Assembly (NCBI GenBank): GCA_021778635.1
Contig: JAJYCD010000010.1
Location: 1 to 58,084 of the forward strand
Origin: Actinomycetes bacterium
Lineage (GTDB): Bacteria > Actinomycetota > Actinomycetes > Actinomycetales > Cellulomonadaceae
Length of the DNA stretch: 58,084 bases
Direction: 5' to 3'
In this document: positions 37,157-55,009 of the stretch, piece by piece
Layout of the letters: each line of letters opens with the position of its first letter
How positions within the stretch are numbered: position 1 is the stretch's first letter
Made by a program: the position numbers and the translations under genes
Notes under the pieces: generated by a model
The model's input: only the letters and a program-made list of their open reading frames with translations
Told to the model about the DNA's origin: nothing
Databases searched by the model: none

Positions 37157-38410
37157 GTGTCCCTGGCGCCCTACTCCGAGCTGCTGCGCCGTCCTGGCGT
37201 CCTGCGTCTGAACCTGATCGCGCTCGTGGCCAGGCTTCCGCACGCGATGACCGGGGTCGTCGTGACGCTCCACGTCGTCGGGACCCTCGGCAAGGGTTAC
37301 GCGCAGGCGGGGATCGTCGCCGGTGCGCTCACCATCGGCATGGCGGCCGGGGGGCCGTGGCGGGGTCGTCGCGTCGACACGATCGGGCTCCGACGAGCTC
37401 TCGTGCCGTCCGTCGTGGTCGAGGCCTCGGTCTGGACGGTCGCGCCCTTCCTCGGGTATCGCACCCTGGTCGCGGCCGCGTTCGTCGCCGGACTCTTCCT
37501 CGTCCCCGTGTTCCCGGTGGTGCGGCAGGCGCTCGGGGTCCTGGTGCCGCCGGCCCAGCAGCACACCGCGTACGCGCTGGACTCGGTCGGCACCGAGCTG
37601 ACGTTCATGCTCGCGCCGGTGATCGGCGTGCTGATCGCCACGCAGGTGTCGACCACCGCCGCGCTCGTGGTGGTCGGGTTGTCGACGGTCGGCGCGGGTC
37701 TCCTCCTGATGTGGGCCGATCCACCGACCCGCAGTCCCGGTGCGTCCGCCGGGGCGCCGTCGGTCGCGGCCGACGGTCGCGACGGTGCGCCGCCCTCGAG
37801 GGTCCTCACGCCGGCACTCCTCGTGGTCCTCGCCGCGTCGGCCTCGGCGTCGTTCGTCCTGAACGGGACGGACGTCAGCATCGTGGCCGTGCTGCGGCAC
37901 TGGGACGAGGGCGCGTCCATCGGCTGGATGATCGCGCTCTGGGCTGCCGGGTCGGTGGTCGGTGGACTGGTCTACGGCGCGGGCCGGCGCCGGGTCGATC
38001 CGCTGGTGCTCGTCCTGGTGCTGTCGGTCGCGACCGTGCCGGCGACGCTTGCCGGCACCCCGCTGGCGCTCTCCGTGGCGCTCGTGCTCGCCGGTGTCCC
38101 GTGCGCTCCGGCGCTGTCGGCCATCACGGCCGAGCTCGTGCGCGAGGTGCGCGAGGAGCGGCGTGGCGAGGTCATGGGGTGGAACGGCACCGCGATGACC
38201 GTGGGAGCCGCTGCCGGCGCCCCGTTCTGCGGCTGGGCCATCGACCGGCTCGGGCCGAGCGCGGGCTTCCTCGTGGCCGGCCTGGTCGCGGGCGTCCTCG
38301 CGGGAGCGGGGGTCCTGGTCCTCGGCGCGTCACGCCGCCGCGCGGCTCGGAGGGGAGCCGGCGCCGATGCCGGGCGGCGGGGCGCCCAGACCGGCGTCGT
38401 CGTCGGCTGA
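37157..38410 (+). CDS. MFS transporter
   Basis: About 417 residues with around twelve hydrophobic helices and a central loop near residues 190-215. GPWRGRRVDTIGLRRALV resembles the loop 2-3 motif of major facilitator proteins. The second half starts at LTPALLVVLAASASASFV. The C-terminus is rich in Arg, Ala and Gly. Substrate unknown; such proteins are often annotated as drug exporters without proof. The start is uncertain: GTG 37157 gives VSLAPYSELLRRPG, while in-frame GTGs at 37151 and 37121 are possible. It diverges from the coiled-coil gene. Confidence 0.8.
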   Translation: MSLAPYSELLRRPGVLRLNLIALVARLPHAMTGVVVTLHVVGTLGKGYAQAGIVAGALTIGMAAGGPWRGRRVDTIGLRRALVPSVVVEASVWTVAPFLGYRTLVAAAFVAGLFLVPVFPVVRQALGVLVPPAQQHTAYALDSVGTELTFMLAPVIGVLIATQVSTTAALVVVGLSTVGAGLLLMWADPPTRSPGASAGAPSVAADGRDGAPPSRVLTPALLVVLAASASASFVLNGTDVSIVAVLRHWDEGASIGWMIALWAAGSVVGGLVYGAGRRRVDPLVLVLVLSVATVPATLAGTPLALSVALVLAGVPCAPALSAITAELVREVREERRGEVMGWNGTAMTVGAAAGAPFCGWAIDRLGPSAGFLVAGLVAGVLAGAGVLVLGASRRRAARRGAGADAGRRGAQTGVVVG

Positions 38411-38541
38411 CCAGCCGGAGCTCGGCGTGCGGCACCGCGAAGGTCGGTGGCCGCCGCGTCGTCCCTGAGCCAGGTCGACGCGACTCGCTCCCGCGCTCGG
38501 TGCACACCCGTCGCGCGGGCGGTGCGATCCGCGCCCGATGG

Positions 38542-38547
38542 TAGAGT
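38542..38547 (+). promoter_or_regulatory. -10 box for the infC operon
   Basis: TAGAGT fits TAnnnT. Unlike most promoters here it is far (281 nt) from the start codon, giving infC a long leader. No convincing -35 box is seen. Confidence 0.5.
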
Positions 38548-38828
38548 TTCCCCACGACCGACTGGTGGGCACCCTCACAGGTGCGCACCGGTGCACAAGT
38601 GGAGCTGATCCCACCTGTCGCCGACCGCGTTCTCAGGCACTGCGCCTGAGGCCAGCAGGTGCCAGGTTCGGTCCGAAGAGCTGCTCGGAGTGGCGTCGCC
38701 GCACCGGGCGGTTCGTGGCGCACCGCGCGATGCCGCGGTGTGTCATCGGATCCCGCGCCCCCTTGTGCTCGCACACGGGGGCGTTCTTCGTGCGCGGTGG
38801 TCCTCGACACGAACGTGAGGAGCCCCAC
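38548..38828 (+). promoter_or_regulatory. infC leader RNA
   Basis: About 280 nt without a gene between the likely -10 and the infC start, in an operon known in other bacteria to be controlled by L20 or by attenuation through its leader. It contains one strong hairpin (38756-38783), described separately. Confidence 0.55.
38756..38783 (+). terminator. attenuator-like hairpin in the infC leader
   Basis: CGCCCCC pairs with GGGGGCG (7 bp), then a single T/C mismatch, TGTG with CACA (4 bp) and loop CTCG. The stem is followed by TTCTTCGT, a weak U-rich run. This could be a terminator or attenuator about 45 nt before the infC start. The short U-tract makes Rho-independent termination uncertain. Confidence 0.55.
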
Positions 38829-39734
<906 letters not shown>

Positions 39735-39739
39735 CCTGC

Positions 39740-39761
39740 GCGGGGATCGAGCGATCCCCGC
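39740..39761 (+). promoter_or_regulatory. hairpin between infC and rpmI
   Basis: GCGGGGATC and GATCCCCGC form a perfect 9-bp stem with loop GAGC just after the infC stop. No U-tract follows, so it is more likely an RNA processing, stability or protein-binding site than a terminator. Confidence 0.6.
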
Positions 39762-39815
39762 ACGACCGAGTCGCGTGATGTCCGCGCGATGTGACGATGA
39801 GGAGAGACGGCAGCC

Positions 39816-40010
39816 ATGCCGAAGAACAAGACGCACTCCGGTGCCAAGAAGCGCTTCCGGCTGTCCGGCAGCGGCAAGCTGATGCGGGAGCAGGCGGGCA
39901 AGCGTCACCTGCTCGAGCACAAGTCGAGCCGCCGTACCCGGCGTCTGACTCCCGACCTGCTCGTCTCCAAGGCCGACACCCCCAAGATCAAGAAGCTGCT
40001 CGGCAAGTGA
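39816..40010 (+). CDS. rpmI: 50S ribosomal protein L35 (bL35)
   Basis: Small basic ribosomal protein of 64 residues, the normal size. [34 protein letters not shown] and the C-terminal KIKKLLGK are the family signature. It lies between infC and rplT as in most bacteria, with hairpins in both flanking gaps. A GGAGAG ribosome site precedes the ATG. Confidence 0.97.
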   Translation: MPKNKTHSGAKKRFRLSGSGKLMREQAGKRHLLEHKSSRRTRRLTPDLLVSKADTPKIKKLLGK

Positions 40011-40014
40011 GATC

Positions 40015-40035
40015 GTGGGCGCCGATCGCGCCCAC
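40015..40035 (+). promoter_or_regulatory. hairpin between rpmI and rplT
   Basis: GTGGGCG and CGCCCAC form a 7-bp stem with a 7-nt loop, 4 nt after the rpmI stop and about 37 nt before the rplT GTG. It could be a partial terminator, a processing site or an L20-binding element; the sequence alone does not decide. Confidence 0.5.
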
Positions 40036-40072
40036 TCCTCATTTGTGAGCCCTGAGAACCAAGGAGCATCAC

Positions 40073-40456
40073 GTGGCACGCGTGAAGCGGGCAGTCAACG
40101 CCCACAAGAAGCGTCGTTCAACCCTCGAGCGGGCCAGCGGCTACCGCGGCCAGCGCTCGCGCCTGTACCGCAAGGCGAAGGAGCAGGTCACCCACTCCCT
40201 CACCTATGCGTACCGTGACCGCAAGGTGCGTAAGGGCGACTTCCGCAAGCTGTGGATCCAGCGGATCAACGCGGCCTCCCGGGCGCAGGGGATGACCTAC
40301 AACCGCCTGATCCAGGGATTGAAGCTCGCCGGCGTCGAGGTCGACCGTCGCGTGCTGGCCGACATGGCAGTCAACGACATCGCCGCGTTCAACGCGCTCG
40401 TCGCCGTGGCGAAGGCAGCGCTGCCGGCCGACGTCAACGCCCCGGCTGCGGCCTGA
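40073..40456 (+). CDS. rplT: 50S ribosomal protein L20 (bL20)
   Basis: Ribosomal assembly protein that binds 23S rRNA and, in several bacteria, its own operon leader. The 127-residue product has the long basic N-terminal extension ([20 protein letters not shown]) and the globular end with [23 protein letters not shown] 40073 follows AAGGAG at a good distance. The C-terminal APAAA is a small family-typical tail. Confidence 0.97.
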   Translation: MARVKRAVNAHKKRRSTLERASGYRGQRSRLYRKAKEQVTHSLTYAYRDRKVRKGDFRKLWIQRINAASRAQGMTYNRLIQGLKLAGVEVDRRVLADMAVNDIAAFNALVAVAKAALPADVNAPAAA

Positions 40457-40497
40457 GCGTCGACTCCCGGCGGACCCGGCCCACGAACGCCCGGACG

Positions 40498-42483
<1,986 letters not shown>

Positions 42484-42484
<1 letters not shown>

Positions 42485-45063
42485 TGCCCCGCATCCCCCT
42501 GACGTGGCTCGCGGACCACGTCGCACTGCCCGACGGGCTCACCGCGGAGCAGCTGGCCGCGGACCTCGTCCGCGTCGGTCTGGAGGAGGAGGCGATCCAC
42601 CCCGCCGCCGTCACCGGTCCGCTGGTGATCGGTGAGGTCGTCGAGCGCACGGCCGAGCCGCAGAAGAACGGCAAGACGATCAACTGGTGCCGGGTCGACG
42701 TCGGCGCGCACAACGAGGCCGGCGAGGACGGTGCGCTGCACCCGCGGGGCATCGTCTGCGGCGCGCACAACTTCGACGTGGGCGACCGCGTCGTCGTGGC
42801 GCTCCCGGGAGCGGTCCTCCCCGGGCCGTTCCCGATCGCCGCCCGGAAGACGTACGGCCACGTGTCGGACGGCATGATCTGCTCGGCCCGAGAGCTCGGC
42901 CTCGGGGACGACCACGACGGCATCATCGTGATCTCCCGCCTCGGCCTCGACGCCGAGCCCGGGACGGATGCCCGCGCCCTTCTCGGTCTCGGCGAGGACG
43001 TCCTCGAGATCAATGTGACCCCAGACCGCGGCTACTGCTTCTCGATGCGCGGTGTCGCCCGTGAGTACAGCCACGCCACCGGGGCCACGTTCACGGACCG
43101 CGGGCTCGCCGCGAGCGTCCAGCCGGTCGGCGAGGGCGAGGGCGTCGCCGTCGAGATTGAGGACGCCGCGCCGATCGACGGCGTCGCGGGCGCAGACCGC
43201 TTCGTCGCGCAGGTCGTCCGGGGCGTCACCGCCGCGGCGCCGTCGCCGACCTGGATGCAGCAACGGCTCACGCAGGCAGGCATGCGCCCGATCTCGCTCG
43301 CGGTCGACGTCACCAACTACGTGATGCTCGACCTCGGGCAACCGTTGCACGCGTACGACCTCTCTCAGGTGGCCGCGCCTGTCGTCGTGCGCCGGGCCGA
43401 GCCGGGCGAGCGGCTGACCACGCTGGACGGGGTGACCCGCACGCTCGTCTCCGAGGACCTGCTCATCACGGACAGCCCGGACGGGCGCCGTGCGGGTCGG
43501 GTCCTCGGTCTCGCCGGCGTGATGGGTGGCGCCGCGAGCGAGGTCACCGCGGAGACGACCGATCTGCTGATCGAGGCCGCGCACTTCGACCCGATCACGA
43601 TCGCGAGGACGGCGCGCCGCCACAAGCTGCCGAGCGAGGCGTCCCGACGTTTCGAGCGCGGAGTCGACCCTCAGCTTCCCCGGGTCGCCGTGGCCCGGGT
43701 CGTCGAGCTGCTCGTGGAGCACGGCGGCGGTGTCGCCGACGCCACGCTGACCGACGTCGACCGGACGGGCGTGCCTCCGGTGATCGCGCTGCCCGTCGAT
43801 CTTCCCGCGAGACTCGTCGGAGTCCCGTACACCGAGGACGAGGTCCGGGCGACCCTCGCCGCGATCGGGTGCGTCGTCGATGACGGTGGCGAGCCTGGCA
43901 CGGTGCGGGCGAGGGTTCCGTCGTGGCGCCCCGACCTCACGGTGCCCGTGGACCTCGTCGAGGAGGTCGCACGGTTGCGCGGCTACGACGCGATCCCGTC
44001 GATCGTGCCGACTGCGCCGGTGGGTCGCGGCCTCACGCGCGGCCAGCGCGCACGTCGAGCTGTCGCGACGGCGCTCGCGGAGGCCGGCCTCGTGGAAACC
44101 CTGAGCTACCCGTTCGTCGGTCCGGGCCAGCTGGACGTGCTCGGGGTGCCGGCGGGCGACGCGCGTCGCCGGGCGGTCAGGCTCGTCAACCCGCTCTCCG
44201 ACGAGCAGCCGGAGATGCGGACGACCCTGCTCGTGACCCTGCTCGAGACCGCGGGACGCAACATCGGTCGTGGGATCTCGGACGTCTCGCTGTTCGAGCT
44301 CGGCCTGGTGACGTTGCCCGACGACGACGTCCTCGCGGCTCCGGCTCTTCCGGGCGGCGCCCGTCCCGCGGACGACGTCCTCGACCGGATCGCGAGAGCG
44401 GTGCCGGCACAGCCGCGTCACGTCGCCGGAGTCCTCGCCGGGGCGCGTGAGCCGTCCGGCTGGTGGGGGCCGGGACGTCGCGCCGACCACACGGACGCGA
44501 TCGAGGCGGCCTGCCTGGTCGCCGATGTCGTGGGCACCCCCGTCGCGCTGCGTCCGGAGACCGACCACATGCCGTGGCACCCCGGCCGGACCGCACGGCT
44601 CGAGCTCGCCGGTGACGGCACGCTCGTCGGGTATGCGGGAGAGCTGCACCCGGCGGTGGTCTCCGCTCTCGGGCTGCCGGCTCGCGCGGCGGCGTTCGAG
44701 GTCGATCTCGACGTCCTGCTCGCGGCCGCACCGACGGAGCCGCTCCAGGCGCGCGAGGTCTCGACGTTCCCGGTCGCGAAGGAGGACATCGCCCTGGTGG
44801 TCGACGCCGCCGTCCCCGCGGGCGACGTGCTGGCCGCGGTCCGGGCGGGCGCGGCCGCGTCGCCCGCGGGCGACATCCTCGAGGACGTGCGCCTGTTCGA
44901 CGTCTACACGGGCGCGCAGGTGGGCGCGGGCCGCAGGTCGCTCGCGTTCTCGCTCCGCCTGCGGGCACCCGACCGGACGCTCACCGCCGAGGAGGCCGCG
45001 GGCGTGCGCGAGTCGGTCGTCGCGGAGGCGGGTCGACGGTTCGGTGCGGTACTCCGGGCCTAG
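42484..45063 (+). CDS. pheT: phenylalanyl-tRNA synthetase beta subunit
   Basis: Large subunit with tRNA-binding and editing roles. The 859-residue product has the N-terminal EMAP-like tRNA-binding domain (CRVDVGAHN, GIVCGAHNF), the B3/B4 editing domain, B5 (LPVDLPARLVGVPYTEDEVR), a degenerate class II core and the C-terminal ferredoxin-fold anticodon-binding domain (FPVAKEDIALVVD, VRLFDVYTGAQVG). The TAG stop lies in the first unit of an 18-bp tandem repeat; since 18 is a multiple of three, the frame after the TAG stays open through the whole array. Confidence 0.96.
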
Positions 45064-45165
45064 CCCTCGGACGATGCCCAGCCGTCGGACCATGCCCAGC
45101 CGTCGGACCATGCCCAGCCGTCGGACCGTGCCCAGCCCCCGGACGATGCCTGGCCCTCGGGCGAC
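45058..45165. repeat. 18-bp tandem repeat x6 spanning the pheT stop codon
   Basis: Units start at 45058, 45076, 45094, 45112, 45130 and 45148. Units 2 and 3 are identical (GCCCAGCCGTCGGACCAT), unit 4 differs at one base, and units 1, 5 and 6 differ more. Unit 1 contains the pheT TAG where the middle units have CAG. The array fills most of the 120-bp space before the convergent oxidoreductase gene. A short hairpin (GGGCGA/TCGCCC, 45159-45177) overlaps its end but has no U-tract. Confidence 0.93.
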
Positions 45166-45183
45166 ACGGTCTCGCCCCGGGGG

Positions 45184-46170
45184 TCAGGGCCTCAGCAGCA
45201 CCTTGCCCGTGGTCGCGCGCGACTCGAGGGCGCGATGCGCCTCGGCGGCATCGTCCAGGGCGAAGGTCGCCCCGATCCGCACGTCGAGCGTCCCCGCGAG
45301 CATCGCGTCGAAGAGGTCCCGGGAACGCCCGAGCAGCTCGTCACGGGTCGCGGTGTAGTCGCCCAGCGTCGGTCGCGTGAGGTAGACCGAACCGGCCGCG
45401 TTCAGGCGCTGCGGGTCGACCGGCGGGACCGGGCCCGACGCGGCGCCGAACAGGGCGAGTCCGCCGCGCGGCCGGAGCGAGGCGAGGGACGCGTCGAAGG
45501 TCGCGCGTCCGACGCCGTCGAACACCGTGTGCACCCCGGCGCCTGCGGTGAGAGCCCGCACGGCGTCGACCAGATCGATCGTCAGGTCGCGGTACCCGTC
45601 GTAGCGGAGCACGTCAGACGCTCCGGCGGCGCGCGACAGCGCGGCCTTCTGCGCCGTCGAGACGGTGGTGATCACGCGCGCGCCCGACGTCACGGCGAGC
45701 TGCGTGAGCAGGAGGCCGACGCCACCGGCCCCCGCATGCACCAGCACGTCCTGACCGGGTGTGACGGGGAAGGTGGAGTGCGTCAGGTAGTGGGCGGTCA
45801 GTCCCTGCAGCAGCGCGGCGGCGGCAGTCGTGGTCGGGATCGCGTCGGGGACGGGGACCGTTCCCGACGCACGCACGGCGACGACCTCCGCGTACGAGCC
45901 GGTGCGCGACGCGTGCCACGCGACGCGGTCGCCGACCGAGATGCCGTGGACGTCGTCCCCGAGCATGATGACGGTCCCGGCGCCCTCTCCACCGACGACG
46001 TGCGGGAAGGGCATCGGGTAGAGGCCGCTCCGCCGGTAGGTGTCGATGAAGTTCACGCCCGCGGCGTCGACCCGGACGAGGACCTCGTCGGGAGCCGGCG
46101 TGGGCTCGGGGATCTCGACGAGGCGCAGGACCTCGGGTCCACCGGACGTGGTCGCGTGGATGGCTCGCAT
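45184..46170 (-). CDS. quinone oxidoreductase-like MDR dehydrogenase
   Basis: Zinc-free medium-chain dehydrogenase of the NADPH:quinone reductase (QOR) type, 328 residues, the normal length. It shows VNFIDTYRRSGLYP, the VGGEGAGTV motif, the nucleotide-binding VLVHAGAGGVGLLLTQLA and FDGVGRATFDASL. The ATG at 46170 is chosen because family similarity (MRAIHATTSGGPEVLRL) begins there; a longer frame to 46269 exists but its extra 33 residues do not look conserved. It diverges from argC and converges with pheT, so it is a single-gene unit. Physiological substrate unknown. Confidence 0.9.
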   Translation of the reverse strand: MRAIHATTSGGPEVLRLVEIPEPTPAPDEVLVRVDAAGVNFIDTYRRSGLYPMPFPHVVGGEGAGTVIMLGDDVHGISVGDRVAWHASRTGSYAEVVAVRASGTVPVPDAIPTTTAAAALLQGLTAHYLTHSTFPVTPGQDVLVHAGAGGVGLLLTQLAVTSGARVITTVSTAQKAALSRAAGASDVLRYDGYRDLTIDLVDAVRALTAGAGVHTVFDGVGRATFDASLASLRPRGGLALFGAASGPVPPVDPQRLNAAGSVYLTRPTLGDYTATRDELLGRSRDLFDAMLAGTLDVRIGATFALDDAAEAHRALESRATTGKVLLRP

Positions 46171-46286
46171 GCTCGGGGAACGCAGGACGGGTCGGCGATC
46201 TTCCCGGCGGTCGACGTCCCTGGGGATGGTGGTGATCGCGTCGGCGAGACGGGCCCGAGATCGGGTCACATGAATCCTCGCTTGGG

Positions 46287-46300
46287 TGTATGTTCATGCA
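46287..46300. promoter_or_regulatory. ARG-box-like operator over the argC promoter
   Basis: TGTATGTTCATGCA is a near-palindrome similar to the TGnAT...ATnCA ARG boxes bound by ArgR. It contains TATGTT (46289-46294), which ends 7 nt before ATG 46302 and fits a leaderless -10 box, so ArgR binding would cover the promoter. A TGAAT half-site at 46271 may be part of a second box. argR lies in the same operon. Confidence 0.6.
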
Positions 46301-46301
46301 C

Positions 46302-47366
46302 ATGTCATTCACTGTGGCGGTCGCCGGTGCGAGCGGGTACGCCGGTGGAGAGATGCTGCGCGTCCTGCTGATGCACCCCGACGCCCGGATCGGCGCGCTC
46401 ACGGCCCACGCGAGCGCCGGAACCACTCTCGGCAGCCACCACCCGCACCTTCGCACGCTGGCCGAGCGGGTGCTCCAACCGACCACGTCGGCGGCCCTCG
46501 CCGGCCACGACGTCGTCGTCCTCGCGTTGCCGCACGGCGCGTCGGGTGCGATCGCCGCGGAGCTCGAGGCAGCGGGGGACGGGTCGATCCTGGTGGACCT
46601 CGGCGCCGACCACCGGTTGGTCGACCCGACGGACTGGGAGGCGTTCTACGGCAGCCCGCACGCGGGGACCTGGCCCTACGGGCTCCCCGAGCTGCTGCAC
46701 GCCGGCGAGGGCCGCGCGCGCGACCAGCGGGACATCCTCGCAGCAGCGCGGCGGATCGCAGTGCCCGGCTGCAACGTGACGGCGGCGACCCTCGGTCTCC
46801 AGCCGGGCCTCGCCGCGGGGGTCATCGAGCCCCTCGACCTGGTCGCGGTGCTCGCGAACGGGTACTCCGGTGCCGGGAAGACGCTCGCGCAGCACCTGCT
46901 GGCGAGCGAGGCTCTCGGCTCGGCTCAGCCGTACGCGGTCGGCGGCGTGCACCGGCACATCCCCGAGATCGAGCAGAACCTCGCGCGAGCCGGGGGCACG
47001 GCGATTCGCATGTCGTTCACCCCGACGCTCGTCCCGATGTCCCGGGGGATCCTCGCGACCGCGACGGCCCGGCTCGTCGCCGGTGCGACGCCCTCCGACG
47101 TGCGGGAGGCGTGGCGGTCGGCCTACGCGGACGAGCCGTTCGTCGAGCTCCTTCCCGACGGGCAGTGGCCGTCGACGGCGATGGCGCTGGGCGCCAACAC
47201 GGCGCTCGTCCAGGTGGTCGTGGACGAGCGGGCCAAGCGGGTCGTCACCGTCACGGCGATCGACAACCTCGTCAAGGGCACCGCAGGAGGCGCGATGCAG
47301 TCGCTGAACCTCGCCCTCGGCCTCCCGGAGACGACCGGACTCACCGTGAACGGAGTCGCACCGTGA
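46302..47366 (+). CDS. argC: N-acetyl-gamma-glutamyl-phosphate reductase ArgC
   Basis: Third step of arginine synthesis: NADPH reduction of N-acetylglutamyl phosphate to the semialdehyde. The 354-residue product has the Rossmann start [18 protein letters not shown], the catalytic-cysteine motif [23 protein letters not shown] and [11 protein letters not shown]. Three ATGs are close (46290, 46296, 46302); 46302 fits the family N-terminus ([12 protein letters not shown]) and lies 7 nt after a TATGTT -10 box. The stop overlaps the argJ GTG by 4 bp. Confidence 0.95.
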   Translation: MSFTVAVAGASGYAGGEMLRVLLMHPDARIGALTAHASAGTTLGSHHPHLRTLAERVLQPTTSAALAGHDVVVLALPHGASGAIAAELEAAGDGSILVDLGADHRLVDPTDWEAFYGSPHAGTWPYGLPELLHAGEGRARDQRDILAAARRIAVPGCNVTAATLGLQPGLAAGVIEPLDLVAVLANGYSGAGKTLAQHLLASEALGSAQPYAVGGVHRHIPEIEQNLARAGGTAIRMSFTPTLVPMSRGILATATARLVAGATPSDVREAWRSAYADEPFVELLPDGQWPSTAMALGANTALVQVVVDERAKRVVTVTAIDNLVKGTAGGAMQSLNLALGLPETTGLTVNGVAP

Positions 47367-48526
47367 CCGTCACCCGACCCCGGGGGTTCCGGGCCGCCGG
47401 CATCACCGCCGGCCTCAAGAAGTCCGGTCGGCCGGACCTCGCCCTGGTGGTGAACGACGGGCCGCTGCAGGTCGCCTCCGCCGTGTTCACGACGAACCGC
47501 GTGGTCGCGGCACCGGTGGTGTGGTCGCGCCAGGTGGTAGCCGACGGCGTCGTGTCGGCCGTCGTGCTGAACTCCGGCGGCGCGAACGCGTGCACCGGTC
47601 CCGAGGGTTTCGCCGACACGCACCGTACCGCCGAGCGGGTCGGTGCGGCCCTCGACCGCTCCGCGGGTGACGTGATCGTGTGCTCGACCGGACTGATCGG
47701 TGAGCGGCTCCCGATGGACGCGCTGCTGCCGGGCATCGATGCCGCCGTCGTCGCGCTCGCCGAGGACGGGGGTGACGACGCCGCCGCCGCGATCATGACG
47801 ACCGACACCGTCTCGAAGACGGCCGTGGCCGAACGCGACGGCTGGTCGGTCGGCGGCATGGCGAAGGGCGCCGGCATGCTGGCCCCGGGGCTCGCCACGA
47901 TGCTCGTCGTCCTCACGACGGATGCCGTGACCACCGCCGAGGGCGCGGATCGGGCTCTGCGTGCGGCGACGCGGTCGACGTTCGACCGTGTCGACTCGGA
48001 CGGCTGCATGTCGACGAACGACACCGTCGTCCTGCTCGCCTCCGGAGCGAGCGGCGTGAGCCCCTCCGCGGAGGAGTTGCACTCCGCGGTTGCCGAGGTG
48101 AGCCGCTCCCTCGCGCGCGCGCTGGTCGCCGATGCGGAGGGTGCCAGTCACGACATCGCCGTACAGGTGGTCAACGCCGGGAGCGAGGACGCAGCGGTCG
48201 CCGTTGCGAGAGCCGTGACCAGGTCGAACCTGTTCAAGGCGGCCGTGTTCGGCAACGACCCGAACTGGGGTCGTGTCCTCGCCGCGGTGGGCACGGTGCC
48301 CGTGGACGTCGCGGCGTTCGACGCGGACCTCCTCGACGTCTCGATCAACGGGGTCCAGGTGTGTCGAGCCGGCGGGGTGGGCGCCGACAGGTCGCTCGTG
48401 GACCTGGCCTCCGCGCGCGAGGTCCACGTCCTCGTCGACCTGCACGCCGGCACGGCCGAGGCGACCGTGTGGACCAACGACCTCACGCACGACTACGTCC
48501 ACGAGAACAGCGCGTACTCGTCATGA
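47363..48526 (+). CDS. argJ: bifunctional ornithine acetyltransferase / N-acetylglutamate synthase ArgJ
   Basis: Recycles the acetyl group from N-acetylornithine to glutamate. The 387-residue product is an Ntn-hydrolase-like proenzyme expected to cleave itself at the threonine in [57 protein letters not shown] and [12 protein letters not shown] are family motifs. The GTG overlaps the argC stop; the stop overlaps the argB ATG (ATGA). Presence of argJ indicates the cyclic acetyl pathway. Confidence 0.95.
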   Translation: MTVTRPRGFRAAGITAGLKKSGRPDLALVVNDGPLQVASAVFTTNRVVAAPVVWSRQVVADGVVSAVVLNSGGANACTGPEGFADTHRTAERVGAALDRSAGDVIVCSTGLIGERLPMDALLPGIDAAVVALAEDGGDDAAAAIMTTDTVSKTAVAERDGWSVGGMAKGAGMLAPGLATMLVVLTTDAVTTAEGADRALRAATRSTFDRVDSDGCMSTNDTVVLLASGASGVSPSAEELHSAVAEVSRSLARALVADAEGASHDIAVQVVNAGSEDAAVAVARAVTRSNLFKAAVFGNDPNWGRVLAAVGTVPVDVAAFDADLLDVSINGVQVCRAGGVGADRSLVDLASAREVHVLVDLHAGTAEATVWTNDLTHDYVHENSAYSS

Positions 48527-49478
48527 CCGATGCCGTCACGAACGATGCCGTCGCGAACGATGCCGTCGCCTTCGACACGCGGACGGACCTGCGGCCGGAC
48601 CAGAAGGCCGAGGTCCTGATCGAGGCCCTCCCGTGGCTGGAGCGCTTCGCGGGTGCGCTCGTCGTTGTCAAGTACGGCGGCAACGCGATGGTCGACGAGG
48701 ACCTCAAGCGCGCCTTCGCCCAGGACATGGTCTTCCTCCGACACGTCGGGCTGCACCCGGTTGTCGTCCACGGTGGTGGGCCGCAGATCAGCGCGATGCT
48801 CGACCGGCTCGGGATCGAGAGCGAGTTCCGTGGCGGGCTCCGGGTCACGACGCCGGAGGCGATGGACGTCGTCCGGATGGTGCTGACCGGCCAGGTCTCG
48901 CGCGAGCTCGTCGCGCTGCTCAACGCGCACGGACCGCACGCGGTCGGTCTCTCGGGCGAGGACGGCGGCCTGCTCCGCGCGCGTCGACGCACGGCCCTGG
49001 TCGACGGTGAGCCGGTCGACATCGGGCTCGTCGGGGATGTCGTCGAGGTCAACCCCGGCGCCGTCCTGGACCTGCTCGCGGCCGGGCGGATACCGGTCGT
49101 GTCGACAGTGGCGCCGGACGTCGACGACCCGTCGCAGGTCCTCAACGTGAATGCCGACACGGCTGCCGCCGCCCTCGCGATCGCCCTCGGTGCGCGCAAG
49201 CTCATCGTCCTCACCGATGTCGAGGGTCTCTACACGCGGTGGCCTGACCGGTCGTCGCTCGCGAGCGAGATCCGGGCGACCGAGCTCGCGGCACTGCTGC
49301 CCTCGCTCGACTCCGGGATGCGGCCGAAGATGGAGGCGTGCCTGCGGGCCGTCGACGGCGGGGTGAGTCAGGCCCACGTGATCGACGGGCGTGCACCGCA
49401 CTCGATCCTCGTCGAGGTCTTCACCAGCCGGGGCATCGGCACGATGGTCCTACCCGACGAGACGACGGAGGACGGCGC

Positions 49479-49482
<4 letters not shown>
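48523..49482 (+). CDS. argB: acetylglutamate kinase ArgB
   Basis: Phosphorylates N-acetylglutamate, the usual feedback-controlled step. The 319-residue product shows [25 protein letters not shown], the [16 protein letters not shown] region and [17 protein letters not shown] of the amino-acid kinase fold. The N-terminus has an extra stretch encoding [15 protein letters not shown] from a 15-bp repeat that begins four bases after the ATG. ATG 48523 overlaps the argJ stop. The argD GTG overlaps its own stop (GTGA). Confidence 0.95.
48529..48573. repeat. 15-bp tandem repeat x3 at the argB start
   Basis: Units start at 48529, 48544 and 48559 (GATGCCGTCRCGAAC; the third diverges after 12 bases). 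They encode residues 3-17 of ArgB ahead of the conserved kinase fold. A 15-bp period keeps the frame. Confidence 0.88.
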
Positions 49483-52223
<2,741 letters not shown>

Positions 52224-52301
52224 ACCGAACAACGACGACGACGCCCGCACCACCCATGCTGCTGGGACACTGGAACCCCGCCTCGACGAAAGAGAACTGT
52301 G

Positions 52302-55005
<2,704 letters not shown>

Positions 55006-55009
55006 TGCC

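Noticed and set aside
46171-46269. A 33-residue N-terminal extension of the quinone oxidoreductase
   Set aside because: The added residues are charged and unlike the family, which begins at the MRAIHATTSGG start.
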